A DNA stretch of 64,000 bases from assembly GCA_022818135.1 (NCBI GenBank), contig JAFMSR010000019.1, forward strand, positions 4,752,293 to 4,816,292. The letters are read 5' to 3'. Below the pieces are notes generated by a model, which was given only the letters and a program-made list of their open reading frames with translations, made no database searches and had not been told where the DNA came from. How positions within the stretch are numbered: position 1 is the first letter of the stretch; each line of letters begins with the position of its first letter. The position numbers and the translations under genes are program-made. The DNA comes from Saxidomus purpurata (lineage: Eukaryota > Mollusca > Bivalvia > Venerida > Veneridae). Below, piece by piece: positions 11,393 to 23,417 of the stretch.

Positions 11393-13110
11393 GTTAATTT
11401 GTTGCAGAATTGCTAAAGCTAGCGCAAAAATATCTTATTATATTGCATCCATAAAAGGAAGCAACAAAATATTTTTTGAAAGAAATTTCATTTTCTCCCA
11501 TAGTGATGAACCACATTGTAAAACTACATGTTTCATTTTTTGTTGGTTAAAATGTACTGGTTATTTAAAATAAAGATGAAAAAAAGGTAATTGCCATGAA
11601 ATCCATAACCGTTTAAGTAAAAGTTCTTAATCATCGATTTATATAATGTGTAGTTTAAAGTATAATTTGCGTGATTTGTAAATAAGTATATGACCATTTA
11701 TTCTTCATAAAAGCTTCAAGTCAAAAATATCAAAACTAAATATATTAGATTTTTAGTGTTAAAAAAGGGCAAAACTTAAGCCTGTTTGACTTCCCAGCTT
11801 TTCAAATTTTAATTTGGAGTACAGCATATCAATACAATGCAATTAACACGGATTACATTGACACCCCGAGGGTGTGGTGCAATACGGGTCTAAATCATAC
11901 TAAGTTAGCACGCTTTAGGATTGTTTTGCAGTGACATCTCGGTCAATATATGTTATCTAAGCGGGGCCTGGGGCAATGTTCAGCACCTCGTAAAAGTGTC
12001 AATTCACTTGTTAATTCTATGTAATTTAGAAAGTGACCGTAACATATCTATAAATGCATTAAATTTGAAGATCTGTTTTAAACAAAATCATGAAATTTAA
12101 TTCGGTTTTTATTTGGCTGTATCGGAATATTAAAACTGTGATAACATGTATTATCTCATATGCATAGTATAAACTGACACCTGACAAATCTTACTAACAC
12201 CTGTCAGTGTTTCAGTAATATTTCAAAAGCTATTACAACAAATAGCAATATTCAAGTTTACAATGACAATGACCGGTAAAGGCTAAATGCTTAGTCTGAA
12301 AACAGTGATGTAATTTAATTTTCTGACACACCTAGTTCAAGTTGCATAAATGTTCATGTATGCCAATTACCTATTATCAAGATTACGATAATGCATGCAA
12401 GGTAATAATGCTTTATAAACCGTGAAAACATAATTTCCTTACATATTTGAGATTGATCTTTGCACGCCGCCTTTTTAGTATTTCTATGTTTAATTCCATT
12501 ATAATTCGCGTAATGTGTTCTTCGCTTTCCTGTTTAAATAGTCAATGTGCATTTAATCTTATATTTTGCATTTTACATAACATATTATCTTTCCGACATA
12601 CGTTAACATACCAAAATATACACGCATGAAGTCGTCTGCTATGTGCATTCCTTCGTAAGATATTTCCGAAGTTACAGAAATGATCGGAACTGCTCGGCAA
12701 TTTCCGAGCGATATGAAAAAATGTGTATTAAATGAATTCAATTCGAAAACAGACAATCTAATTATTTTAGGAAATGTATAATATATGTATATTTCCAAAG
12801 CTTAATCACTTATTTCTGTGACTGGATATTTGACTTACAAAATGATCATCTTCGTGGTTTGTTCTTTATTTCATATAAAATACAAGTTACTTGCAAAAAC
12901 ACCGAAACAGACTAATTCATTTTCAAAACATTTTAAAGTCATTAATATATTTGTAAAGTCAAGATATTTAACTTCCCAAAACCGTTTGCACAGCGAATTT
13001 ATCTTTTATAGTGTTTTCACAGTTTTAAAAAAGGTGAGTGTCCTATGTTCTATATGATTTTTTAGCCGTGAGTGCGCTGTGGCGATGGTTTTAATTCTGC
13101 CATATGATCA
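11393..13110. other. Unique AT-rich stretch; no gene seen
   Basis: This stretch does not match the repeat unit of the array. ORFs reach at most 79 codons and show no recognisable domain. A small palindrome, CACCCCGAGGGTG, occurs at 11861-11873. It may be the interior of an insertion or the edge of another contig. Confidence 0.5.
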
Positions 13111-13112
13111 TA

Positions 13113-13440
13113 AAGGGAGACTAACACATACATATCATTCTTTTGATCAATCTAATTATTCTCTCCTATCATAATGACCTCAAGCTTTAAAACCAAAAGA
13201 GGAAATTTAAGATTACGTCAAAGAAATACCAATATAGTGATTAACCTGCTCAAAATTAAAAAAGGGTTTTATCAGGCAAGTTTTAATACATTCTCAATAT
13301 ATATATTATCATTTTATCACAGATAAAACTTCTGTAGTGCAAATGATGTAAAAAAAACTTAAATGAAATCAAAAACACTTCAATGTTTCCATATTTTTCT
13401 AGTCTAAAAATAGCTCCATGAAATAATATACAATTCAGAA
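13113..13440. repeat. Single ~290-bp inverted-repeat unit leading into a cGLR relic
   Basis: The unit starts AAGGGAGACTAACACATACA at 13113. The right arm is mutated (TCTCTCCTATC). The unit continues through the conserved AACCAAAAGAGG and TTTTATCACAGATAAAAC blocks to TAGTCTAAAAATAGC, the segment that lies just upstream of the ATG in intact copies. Confidence 0.7.
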
Positions 13441-13443
13441 ATC

Positions 13444-13607
13444 AGCCTGCAATCTGTTAGGACAATGCATTGGGCAAGAAAATCACCTGAATGATTGGCC
13501 AGTAGATAGTAAGGAAATTTACTTCATGTCAGGCAAACAAATAATGTTGCAAGCTTTCATTTAATATGTAGGCTTATGTCCAGGCTAGTAGCTCTTGCAA
13601 ACAGATT
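13444..13607 (+). pseudogene. cGLR relic A (C-terminal coding tail only)
   Basis: The sequence matches the last ~165 bp of the cGLR ORF (CTGTTAGGACAATGCAT ... ATGTTGCAAGCTTTCAT ... CTCTTGCAAACAGAT), including the segment coding for the terminal helical repeat. It is fused directly to sequence normally found upstream of the gene, so almost the whole ORF has been deleted. Internal frameshifts are present. The 3' flank continues to ~13680 with AACAAA at the poly(A)-signal position. Confidence 0.85.
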
Positions 13608-13689
13608 ACTATGAATACTAAGAACTAAACCAAAGATGTTGTAAGAAGTGGCTGCTTAACAAAGGTTCTTATGGATACAAGTCATGTAT

Positions 13690-14040
13690 GGGGGGGGGAA
13701 GGGGAGGGGATCAAACCGGTGATCCCTGTATTACAAGTCCAGCATGTGACCACTGTTCCTTAAAAGGTCTGGTGTATGTATGTATGAGTTTTTATCATTG
13801 CTACCAGATAATCCATATGACCAATAGCCCAAGAAGAGTTTAGTTATTTTAGGTTTCGGGGGATAGTGCAAGATACAGAACGTGTCCCGACCCAGAGACA
13901 CTAAAATGGTCCTTTAACATGCCCAGTGTACAGCACTGATACATAGGACCTCAGCTTTTTGGGTCTCATCTGAAATACCATTACAATAGAACTCTGCATT
14001 ATGATTATACTGAAAATGCAGCCACTTTGCTATTGCAAAC
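13690..14040 (-). repeat. Truncated Thr-SINE block
   Basis: A shortened tRNA-like head (13757-13705) begins next to a G-rich run at 13689-13710 and lacks part of the D-arm. The body at 13760-14040 matches the other copies, including CATATGACCAATAGCCC and ACAGCACTGATACATAGG. Confidence 0.65.
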
Positions 14041-15153
14041 ATTATTTTAAAGAACCAACTGTTTTTATCATATATTCTATTGATTGTTTATACCAGTAAA
14101 GCAACCACCACGCTACTGACCACTAATATTCATCCCTGTCTAGGACCTCCGGGCTTTATCACTAGCGTACCTCCAGAAGTTATCTTCGCACATGTGTCCC
14201 ATTGTTGATTTATAATGCGTGCAAATTTTGAGAATAAATATTTTATATTCAATTAATTTTGTTCTGTGCTACTAGTTTGATATGGGTTACTATAATGAGA
14301 TTATTGGGATATTATCAACCTTGATACCAAATTGAAATACTGGAAGATCTATGACAAAAGTTCAGAATAAGAAAATAAAGAAGTCTTCAATTCATTGTCT
14401 TACTATATATATATACATATACACCAATTTCAGTTAATGACAAAAGTACTGACGAGTTAAACGATAACTGCTAGCTGTATAATCATGTGTTCTATTATAA
14501 AGGGAGACTAACACATACATATATCATTATTTTGATCAATCTAATTGTTGTCTCCCTTCATAATGACCTTTAAAATGAAAAGAGGAAGTTTTAAGTAAGA
14601 TTACGTCAAATATATACCAATAGATTAACCTACTCAAAATTGAAATTGAATAAGGCAAGTTATAATATATTCTGAATACATACATAGTATCATTATCATT
14701 TTATCAAAGAAAAACATGCATTTATTTAATGCAAAATAAGGTAATATTTTTTCTGAAATAAAGCAAAAACACTATTATAAAGGGAGACAAACACATACAT
14801 ATCATTCTTTTGATCAATCTAATTATTCTCTCCCTTCATAATGACCTTTTAAACCAAAAGAGGAAGTTGTAAATAAGATTACGTGAAATAAATACTAGTA
14901 GATTAACCTACTCAAATTGAAAAAAAGATTATATAAGGCAAGTTATAACTATTATCATTTTATCATAGAAGAACAATGAACTTCCGTAGTGTAAATAAGG
15001 TATTTTTTTTCTAAATAAAAGCAAAAGCACTTCAAAGTTTTCAATATTTTTCTAGTCTAAAAATAGCACCATGAAATAATAATTTTAATAAATTTTTTAT
15101 TCCCATTAAGTGCATGATAAATGATATAAAGTAAATTTGTGTAATATTTCAGG
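14041..15153 (+). other. Upstream region of cGLR copy 2 with the ~290-bp dimer and splice acceptor
   Basis: Inverted-repeat units lie at 14500-14559 and 14780-14836, about 655 and 375 bp before the ATG. The region ends in GTAATATTTCAG and one G before the ATG, as in copies 1 and 3. The acceptor context is T-rich. It shows the empty site for the pogo-like MITE of copy 1 near 14070. The upstream exon and promoter are not located. Confidence 0.55.
15143..15152 (+). promoter_or_regulatory. Conserved splice acceptor just before the copy-2 start codon
   Basis: TAATATTTCAG followed by G-ATG is identical before copies 1 (4859-4869), 2 and 3 (25265-25275), although the surrounding intron has diverged. 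It implies a spliced 5' UTR (or short upstream coding) exon for each gene. Confidence 0.75.
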
Positions 15154-17271
15154 ATGTTTCATGCTCCAGACAACTATCATAATGCTTCATTACGACTGTC
15201 TGAGGTGCTCAATGATATTGGTGTTAATGAGAGAAAGTTGATAAAGAGGAGGAGAGCGTTTTTACTGCGGGAAACTACAGAAACAATCACACAAAGATTA
15301 ATAGGTCATCAATTATCTATGTATCAGTTAGGAAGTCAGTCTGAAGGTACAACTACAGCAGGACTTCACTCTGACATGGATGTACTTTGCTGTTTAAATG
15401 AATTCAGTGTGATACAGGACTGGGCGGAGTGGTCTCATGGTAATAGCCACCTGCTCATGATACAGGATGAAACAACTCCACCAGGATATTGTTACTTACA
15501 GTGTACTAGAGATGATGAAACTATGGAATATGTGAATCACTTTGTAAAGGACACACATGGAAGAGTGTTGATGAAAAACACAGTGATTGATGATATGCTT
15601 CAGGGTTGCCAGCGACAAGGTCCATCACTGGCAACACAAGGAGTATTAGGTATAATGGATAGAGACAACATTCTTTCATATCCTTTTAAATCCTTACCAC
15701 AGTCTGTCAGACATTGGTTAGACCAGGAACAGTCAAGGTGGCCTACTGCAGCAATGAAAAGATATGCACTAAAATCTGAGTGTTTTGTTGTTCCCACTGG
15801 CAGTACTGTTAGTGAAAATAAAGACTTCCAGTGGAGAATTTCTACCTGCTTGGCAGAAAGATGTTTCATGTTTAATCTAAATATTACTCAGATAAGGTGT
15901 TACATTCTGCTAAAGATGATTCTTAAAACATTTATTAATCTTCATGAACAAAAACATGTAACAAGTTATATGTGTAAAACAGTTTTATTTCACTGTATTA
16001 GGAGTAAACCTGTACATGTTTGGAAGGAAAGTAATATTCTTCATTGTTTAACATACTGTTTGTCTACACTCAATGAATGTATATTGTGTGGAAACTGTCC
16101 TCATTTCATTATACCTGGTAACAATTTGATGGCTGGTAAAATAACTGCTGAAAACAAACACCAATTACTTGAAAAGATATCAAACTTAAAATGGCATATT
16201 ATTTCTTCTCTCCTCGAGATTCAAGTTGATAACCTTGGACAAAAACTACTGTTGAAGTTGAACATTATACCTGATGTAGATAATAATGCTACATTCTATA
16301 TTGAAAGTACTGTAGGATTTCTTGAAGATGTAGGATTTAATGCATTAAATACTGCTGCTGCTATTGACTGTACCTATAAAGGATGTCTCCTATTCCTGAA
16401 TAATAAAGGTATTGAGGAACAGAGGCATTTTCTATTGCAAACTGTTCTTAATTTAGTCAGGTACCACAATGAAGGAAATATGTGTGTACAGGCTGCATGC
16501 AGATGTCTGACACCTTCCATTTGTGCTACAATAGGATCTCTGATGGCATCCTACAACATTCAGCACAACAATTCTGTTTCTCCTCAAGCACTTGAATGGT
16601 TGTCCGCAGGAATTAACTCAGATGTCTCATCCAGCAGGCTGAAAATTGCTTCTGTGTTTTATTGTGTTGGTGACATGGAAAGAGCTGCTTTAATTCTGAG
16701 AGATACTGAAGAACGATACAATGTATATGTTGCTGAGCCTGTATGTGGATGTTACTCATTTCCAAAGGTCATGGCCAAAATACATTTTTGCATAATATCA
16801 TCCAATTACATGTACAATGAAGGAGCTTTAAAGTATATTACAGTCTTCTGTGTAAGATTTCTCTCCACAGAAATAAAGTGTATTCCAAAGGAGCTTCAGT
16901 ATGAAATGTTCCGGTCTACTGAAGGGGAACAACAACACAGAGGGATATATGATGGCTGGATGGATTTAGCTGTTGTAGATTCCATTCCATATCTTTACTT
17001 TCTTCAGTACAAGACCTATGGTTACCTACAGAGAGAACAAGACCGACAGCAAGCATTAAGTAAACTCATCATGGTAACTCTAAGAGAAGAAAACCTTGGA
17101 CACAGGGAAACAGCCTGGAATCTGTTAGGACAGTGCATGGAGCAAGAAAATAGACCTCATGATGCATTGCAGTGTTACAGAAATTCACTTTATGTCAGGG
17201 AAACAAATAATGTTGCAAGATTTCATATATGTAGGCTTATGGCCAGGCTAATAGCTCTCGCAAACAGTTAA
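15154..17271 (+). CDS. cGAS-like receptor / Mab-21-domain nucleotidyltransferase, copy 2 (intact)
   Basis: An uninterrupted 705-codon exon. Residues 55-80 carry the nucleotidyltransferase signature: G60-S61, then D74-M-D76-V-L, spaced as in cGAS. D171 in the DRDNILSYP segment aligns with the third catalytic aspartate that precedes the Pro-rich Mab-21 segment. Residues ~175-350 look like the Mab-21 C-lobe (VRHWLDQEQSRWP, WRISTCLAERCFMF, CPHFIIPGNNLMAG). From ~400 on the protein is helical with TPR-like repeats, the last around ETAWNLLGQCMEQE. The known family role is synthesis of nucleotide second messengers on ligand sensing, feeding STING-type signalling; ligand and product here are unknown. 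There is no signal peptide or membrane segment, so it is probably cytosolic. The ATG follows a splice acceptor by one base, so 5' exons are expected. AATAAA lies 50 bp after the stop. Confidence 0.9.
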   Translation: MFHAPDNYHNASLRLSEVLNDIGVNERKLIKRRRAFLLRETTETITQRLIGHQLSMYQLGSQSEGTTTAGLHSDMDVLCCLNEFSVIQDWAEWSHGNSHLLMIQDETTPPGYCYLQCTRDDETMEYVNHFVKDTHGRVLMKNTVIDDMLQGCQRQGPSLATQGVLGIMDRDNILSYPFKSLPQSVRHWLDQEQSRWPTAAMKRYALKSECFVVPTGSTVSENKDFQWRISTCLAERCFMFNLNITQIRCYILLKMILKTFINLHEQKHVTSYMCKTVLFHCIRSKPVHVWKESNILHCLTYCLSTLNECILCGNCPHFIIPGNNLMAGKITAENKHQLLEKISNLKWHIISSLLEIQVDNLGQKLLLKLNIIPDVDNNATFYIESTVGFLEDVGFNALNTAAAIDCTYKGCLLFLNNKGIEEQRHFLLQTVLNLVRYHNEGNMCVQAACRCLTPSICATIGSLMASYNIQHNNSVSPQALEWLSAGINSDVSSSRLKIASVFYCVGDMERAALILRDTEERYNVYVAEPVCGCYSFPKVMAKIHFCIISSNYMYNEGALKYITVFCVRFLSTEIKCIPKELQYEMFRSTEGEQQHRGIYDGWMDLAVVDSIPYLYFLQYKTYGYLQREQDRQQALSKLIMVTLREENLGHRETAWNLLGQCMEQENRPHDALQCYRNSLYVRETNNVARFHICRLMARLIALANS

Positions 17272-18379
17272 ATTGGAATACTTATAAGCTATCAAAAGAT
17301 GTTTTAAGAAGTGGCTGCTTAATAAAGGTTCTCATGACATTGTATACATATGCATTTGATATCTAAAAATAAGGAGATATGAGAATGTTGCACTGAAGGG
17401 ACATACATCTACCCTAAAACTAGGGTTTAGCATGCAACCAACTGTATATAATGTGACATTAAATGCCTGTATGTGAAGTTGGTTTGAAACTTTGAGGAAA
17501 CATCAAGTAGGCGCATTCCCCTGGTTTTGCACGAGTTAGCAATGATTCAATTAAAAGCGCAAATAGATTGGATACTATAATATACAGTAATAATGATGTG
17601 TTCTATAGACATATTATATCCATTTGTTAAGAGAAATCATGCAGCAAGTTGCATTAAACTTCAAATCAAATGATACAGGTTCTACGGGTTCCACTGCATA
17701 CTGAAATCAAATATGAGTGTACATGTATTTTTTTAAAACAATACTAAATAAATGATGAACAGTTTTCTTTGGTTTTCTTCTGATGGCTCAGTTTTTTTTC
17801 AGTAATATACATGTTAAAGAAATTAAATAATGATACGATAATCAAATTCTTCATTTGCTTTCAAAATCCAGCTAGCATGCAATCATAGCATGACGCGGCC
17901 ATCGTCTCCCATTGAAATTTATGTGGGTTGCTTCTTTAAGGGACCCCTATCTGTGGTCGGTGATTATAGAGCTGGTGAAACCTCTTTATTGGAGAAGTTG
18001 GCAGTTTCTAACAGAGGATTAGAATCTATTACTGCTTCTTCCCAGGAATAATGATAAGGTAAAGTCCCCCCCCCCCTTCCGTATACATGACCATTAAACG
18101 GTTGGAACTAACATCATTAAACCCATACAAAAACATCAGCTTCTGTAGGTATTTACAGTGTCATTGTGCTTCAGTGAATTATATTTGCAGTGGGTTTTTT
18201 TATTATGACCGCCACTACAGCCAAAAAAGAACTTGATTAGCAATACAGTAAATGTAAGTCTGACTTCATAATATTGGTTTTTGTATTGTTTGAGAAATTC
18301 CCAAATCTATTTCCAAAGAACGTATTGCATATTTCAAATTACTAGTATGTTTAAGTAAGACAGATCAAATGCTTACATT
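17272..18379 (+). other. 3' UTR and downstream flank of copy 2
   Basis: A canonical AATAAA lies at 17321-17326. From 17394 the family 3' flank follows without the insertions seen after copies 1 and 3, so it serves as the empty-site reference. A SINE tail (GAAGTTGGCAGTTTCTAAC, ~17994) and a poly-C run at 18066-18076 follow. No gene is seen. Confidence 0.7.
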
Positions 18380-18970
18380 TCTCTGACATGCGCCAAATCA
18401 AGTCAATAGGTCCCATGTCAAATCAAACACTGAAGTATAAAGGCGTTACTTTGCACATCAGGAATATTATTATTTTTTCATTAACCCTTTCAAAAGTTAA
18501 GAAGGAGTATGTATGTATTCTAGAGTTCTATCGTTGGTACCGGATAATCCATATTGACCAACGCCCAAAATAGAGTTTAATTATTTTAGGTTTCCAGGGA
18601 TAGTGTAACCTATTGTCTAGTCTCATCCGAAAGACCATAAGTTATGTTAGTGCAGGAGTGGGGGATCAAACCTGTGATCCCTGTATTACAAGTCCAGCAT
18701 GTGACCACTGGACCACTGCTCCTTAAAAGGACTGGTGTATGTATGAGTTTTTATCGTTGGTACCAGATAATCTATATGATCAACACCTCAAGAAGAGTTT
18801 AGTTATTTTAAGTTTCGGGGATATAGTGCAAGATACAGAACGTGTCCTGTTCCAGAGACACCCCAATGGTTCTTTAACATGTCTCATCTTAAAGACCATT
18901 ACAGTAGAATTCTGCATTATGACTATGCTGAAAATGCAACCAGACCTTGCTATTACAACCATTATTTAAA
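18380..18970 (-). repeat. Thr-SINE tandem block after copy 2
   Basis: The tRNA-like head is at 18724-18653 (minus strand) with anticodon loop CTTGTAA. One body precedes and one follows, as in the 2.2-kb block. Several small deletions occur relative to the other copies, for example loss of the ACAGCACTGATACATAGG stretch. Confidence 0.7.
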
Positions 18971-19404
18971 AGAACCAACTGTTTTTAATATCTATCCCTG
19001 TCTGGGACATCAAGGCTTTATCACTAGGGTACCTCCAGAAGTTATCTTCACACATGTGTGTCCCATTGTTGATTATGCTAATTTTGAGAAAAAATATTTT
19101 TTGGAATTAATTTTGTTGTGGGCTACTTGTTTGATATGGGTTACTATAATGTGCTTATTGGGATATTATCAACCTTGATACCATATTGAACTACAATGTA
19201 TTGGAAAATCTGTATCAAAAGTTCAGCTTAAGAAAATAAAGTAGTCTTCAATTCATTGTTTTACCTATATCAAAAGTTCAGTTTAAAAACAAGTTGAATT
19301 CCTTATTTTACTATATATATATACATATACATTAATTTCAGTTGACAACAAAAGTCCTGATGAGTCAAACGAAAAATGCTAGCTGTATAATTATAACTTT
19401 TATA
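18971..19404. other. Array spacer; no gene seen
   Basis: It matches the spacer upstream of genes (CTCCAGAAGTTATCTTC, TTGATATGGGTTACTATAAT, GACAAAAGTCCTGATGAG) and leads into the next ~290-bp dimer. Confidence 0.6.
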
Positions 19405-19752
19405 AAGGGAGACTATAACACATACATATCATTCTTTTGATCAATCTAATTATTCTCTCCCTTCATAATGACCTTAAGTTTAAAACCAAAAGAGGAAGTT
19501 TTAAATAAGATTACGTCAAATAAAAACCAATAGATTAACCTTCTCAAAATTGAAATAGAGATACATAAGGTAAGTTATAATACATTCTCAATACATATAT
19601 AATATCATTATCACTTTATCAAAGAAAAACATGAATTTATTTAATGCAAATAAGGTAATATTTTTTTCTGAACAAATAGCAAAAACACTATCATTAAGGG
19701 AGACTAACACATACATATCATTCTTTTGATAAATCTAATTATTCTCTCCCTT
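19405..19752. repeat. ~290-bp inverted-repeat dimer
   Basis: Stem motifs at 19405-19463 and 19696-19752 keep the AAGGGAGA/TCTCCCTT arms. The first has an extra dinucleotide (GACTATAACAC), shared with the copies at 21056 and 22760, which marks a sub-lineage. This dimer is followed by a cGLR relic, not a gene. Confidence 0.75.
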
Positions 19753-20021
19753 CATAATGACCTAGCTTTAAAACCAAAAGAGGAAGTTAAAGATTACGTC
19801 AAAGAAATACCAATACAGTGATTAACCTGCTCAAAATTGAAAAAGTTTTATCAGGCAAGTTTTAATACATTCTCAATATATATATTATCATTTTATCACA
19901 AATAAAACTTCTGTAGTGCAAATGATGTAAAAAAAATTAAATAAAATAAAAAACACTTCAATGTTTCCATATTTTTTTAGTCTTAAAATAGCTCCATGAA
20001 ATAATATACAAATCAGAATTC

Positions 20022-20050
20022 ACCCTGGAATCATTTAGGACAATGCATTG
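20022..20050 (+). pseudogene. cGLR relic C (about 30 bp of the C-terminal coding region)
   Basis: Upstream-type sequence joins the coding segment around CCTGGAATC...TTAGGACAATGCATTG, which is cut off after ~30 bp and fused to the SINE/spacer sequence AACCAACTGTT. The left junction is almost the same as in relics A and B; the right truncation matches relic D. Confidence 0.6.
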
Positions 20051-21055
20051 AACCAACTGTTCGTATTATATATTCTATTGGTTGTTTATACCAGTAAAGC
20101 AAATACCAAGCTATTACTCTAGCGACTACTGCATCCTGTCTCTAGTGAGCAATTTACACAGTATTGCCACTAATCAGACAACAATATCTATCCCTGTCTA
20201 GGGCCTCCAGGCTTTTACAGTATGGTACCTCCAGAAGTTATCTTCACACGTGTCCCATTGTTGATTATGCAAATTTTGAGAAAAAATTTTCATTTTCAAT
20301 TAATTTTGTTTTGGACTACGAAGTCTTGTTTGATTTGGGTTACTATAATAAAATTATGGTTCTTTAACATGCTTAGTGTACAACACTGATACATAGGACC
20401 TCGGCTTTTTAGGTCTCATCTCAAAGACCATTACAGTAGAATTCTGCATCATGACTATGCTGAAAATGCAGCTACCTTGCTATTACAACCATTATTTTAA
20501 AGAACCCACTTTTTAATATATTTTCTTTTGGTTGTTTATACCAGTAAAGCAACCACCACGCTATTCCACTAGCGACTACTGTATCTTGTCACTATTGAGC
20601 AATTTACACTGTATTATTGTCCACTAATCAGATAATAATATTTATCCCTGTCTAGGACATCCAGGCTTTATCACTAGTGTACCTCTAGAAGTTATCTCCA
20701 CATGTGTGTCCCATTGTTGATTATGCAAATTTTGAGAAAAAATATTTTATTTTCAATTAATTTTATTCTGTGCTACTTGTTTGATATGGGTTACTATAAT
20801 GAGCTTATTGGGATATTATCAACCTTGATACCATACTGAACTACAATGTATTGGAAAATCTATATCAAAAGTTCAGCTTAAGAAAATAAAGTAGTCTTCA
20901 ATTCATTGTTTTACCTATATCAAAAGTTCAGTTTAAAAACAAGTTGAATTCTTTATTTTACTATATATATACATAATATACATTAATTTCAGTTAATGAC
21001 AAAAGTCCTGATGAGTCAAACGAAAAATGCTGGCTGTATAATTATAACTTTTATA
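20051..21055. other. Array spacer repeated twice; no gene seen
   Basis: The spacer containing GGTTGTTTATACCAGTAAAG and TTGATATGGGTTACTATAAT occurs at 20070-20350 and again at 20520-20810, with a Thr-SINE body fragment (20360-20500) between. It is a partial tandem duplication of the spacer with no coding potential. Confidence 0.6.
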
Positions 21056-21201
21056 AAGGGAGACTATAACCCTCCCCTTTTCCCCCCCCCCCCCCCCCCC
21101 TAAACCAAAACCCAAAAAAATCAATATATTACCCCCCCCCCCCTCATCTTTTATAACACATACATATCATTCTTTTGATAAATTTAATTATTCTCTCCCT
21201 T
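21056..21201. repeat. Inverted-repeat unit interrupted by poly-C sequence
   Basis: The unit starts normally (AAGGGAGACTATAAC), is broken at 21080-21153 by two long C runs with an A-rich spacer, then resumes ACACATACATATCATTC and closes TTCTCTCCCTTC. The intruding sequence has no match to other units and may be an assembly artefact. Confidence 0.7.
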
Positions 21202-21473
21202 CATAATGACCTCAAGCTTTAAAACCAAAAGAAGAAGTTTAACATAACGTCAAAGAAATACCAGTTACTGTGATTAACCTGCTCAAAATTGAAAAAGAGT
21301 TTTATCAGGCAAGTCTTAATACATTCTCAATATATATTTTATTATTTCATCACAGATAAAACTTCTGTAGTGCAAATGATGTAAAAAAAACTTAAATGAA
21401 ATAAAAAACACTTCAATGTTTCCATATTTTTCTAGTCTAAAAATAGCTCCATGAAATAACATACAATTCAGAA

Positions 21474-21642
21474 ATCAGCCTGGAATCTGTTAGGACAATT
21501 CATTGGGCAAGAAAATCAACTGAATGATTGGCCAGTAGCTAGTAAGGAAATTCACTTCATGTCAGGTAAACAAATAATGTTGCAAGCTTTCATTTAATAT
21601 GTAGGCTTCTGTCCAGGCTAGTAGCTTTTGCAAACAGATAAA
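21474..21642 (+). pseudogene. cGLR relic B (C-terminal coding tail only)
   Basis: It has the same structure and left junction as relic A (AATCAGCCTG fused to upstream sequence), so both descend from one deletion event that was later duplicated. It ends in TTTTGCAAACAGATAA, the normal stop context. The flank carries AACAAA, not AATAAA. Confidence 0.85.
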
Positions 21643-22759
21643 TATGAATACTAAGGAACTAACCCAAAGATGTTTTAAGAAGTGGCTGCTTAACAAAGGT
21701 TCTTATGTATACAAGTCATGTGCTCTACCGATTAAGCTAACGAACTGAATAGTGTTCAAGTGTTTATAATAAAGTCTGACTTCATATACGATATTGGTTT
21801 TTGTATAGTGTTTGAGAAATTCCCAAATTCATTTCCAAAGTACGTATTACATTTTACAAAATGTTTAAGTAAAACAAATCAATTGCTAACATTTCTCCAA
21901 CATGCGCCAAATCAAGTCAAAAGGTTCCATGTCAAATCAAATACTGAAGTACACTGCTCCTTAAAAGGACTGGTGTATGTTTGCATGAGTTTTTATTGTT
22001 GGAACCAGATAATCCATATGACATAGTGCAAGATACAGAACATGTCCCGTTTCAGAGACACCAACATGCCCAGTGTACAGCACTGATACATAGAACCTCG
22101 GCTTTTTAGGTCTCATCTGAAAGACCATTACAGTTTAATTCTGCATTATGACTTCAAATGTATACTGAAAATGCAGCTACCTTGCTATAACAACCATTAT
22201 TTTGAAGAACCAACTGTTTTTATTATATATACTATTGGTTGTTTATACCAGTAAAGCAACCACCATGCTAATCCTCTAGAGACTACTTTATCCTGTCACA
22301 AGTGAGCAATTCACACTGTGTTATTGTCCGCTAATCAGACAACAATATGTATCACTGTCTAGGACTGCCAGGCTTTTACAGTAGCCTACTTCCAGAAGTT
22401 ATCTTCACATGTGTGTCCCATTGTTGATTATGCAAATTTTGAGAAAAAATATTTTATTTTCAATTAATTTTGTTCTGGGCAACTTGTTTGATATGGGTTA
22501 CTATAATGAGCTTATTGGGATATTATCAACCTTGATACCATATTGAACTACAATGTATTGGAAAATCTATATCAAAAATTCAGCTTAAGAAAATAAAGTA
22601 GTCTTCAATTCATTGTTTTACCTATATCAAAAGTTCAGTTTAAAAACTATTTGAATTCCTTATTTTACTATATATATACATACACATTAATTTCAGTTGA
22701 GGACAAAAGTCCTGATGAGTCAAACGAAAAATGCTAGCTGTATAATTATAACTTTTATA
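21643..22759. other. Array spacer with rearranged Thr-SINE body; no gene seen
   Basis: The sequence is a mosaic of 3'-flank pieces (21760-21950), a Thr-SINE body lacking its tRNA-like head (21955-22190) and the pre-gene spacer (22200-22740). Confidence 0.55.
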
Positions 22760-23104
22760 AAGGGAGACTATAACACATACATATCATTCTTTTGATCAAT
22801 CTAATTATTCTCTCCCTTCATAATAACCTTAAGTTTAAAACCAAAAGAGGAAGTTTTAAATAAGATTACGTCAAAAAAAACCCAATAGATTAACCTACTC
22901 AAAATCGAAATAGAGATACATAAGGTAAGTTATAATATATTCTCAATACATATATAATATCATTATCATTTTATCAAAGAAAAACATGAAGTTATTTAAT
23001 GCAAATAAGGATGTATTTTTTCTGAATTAAAGCAAAAACACTATTATTAAGGGAGACTAACACATACACATCATTCTTTTGATCAATCTAATTATTCTCT
23101 CCCT
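22760..23104. repeat. ~290-bp inverted-repeat dimer before relic D
   Basis: Stem motifs at 22760-22818 and 23049-23104. The arrangement is as at 19405-19752, including the extra dinucleotide in the first unit. Confidence 0.75.
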
Positions 23105-23389
23105 TCATAATGACCTAGCTTTAAAATCAAAAGAGGAAGTTTAAGATTACGTCAAAGAAATACCAATACAGTGATTAACCTGCTCAAAATTGAAAAAGAG
23201 TTTTACAGTTTTATCAGGCAAGTTTTAATACATTCTCAATATATATATTATCATTTTATCACAGATAAAACTTCTGTAGTGCAAATGATGTAAAAAAGCA
23301 AATTTAAATGAAATCAAAAACACTTTAATGTTTCCATATTTTTCTAGTCTAAAAATAGCTCCATAAAATAATATACAAATCAGAATTCA

Positions 23390-23417
23390 CCCTGGAATCT
23401 GTTAGGACAATGCATTG
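23390..23417 (+). pseudogene. cGLR relic D (about 30 bp)
   Basis: Same fusion as relic C: CCTGGAATCTGTTAGGACAA then ATTGAACCAACTGTT. Relics C and D share both breakpoints, so they derive from one further-truncated copy. Confidence 0.6.

Noticed and set aside
10880..11416. ORF of 178 codons across the N gap
   Set aside because: It consists almost entirely of ambiguous bases.
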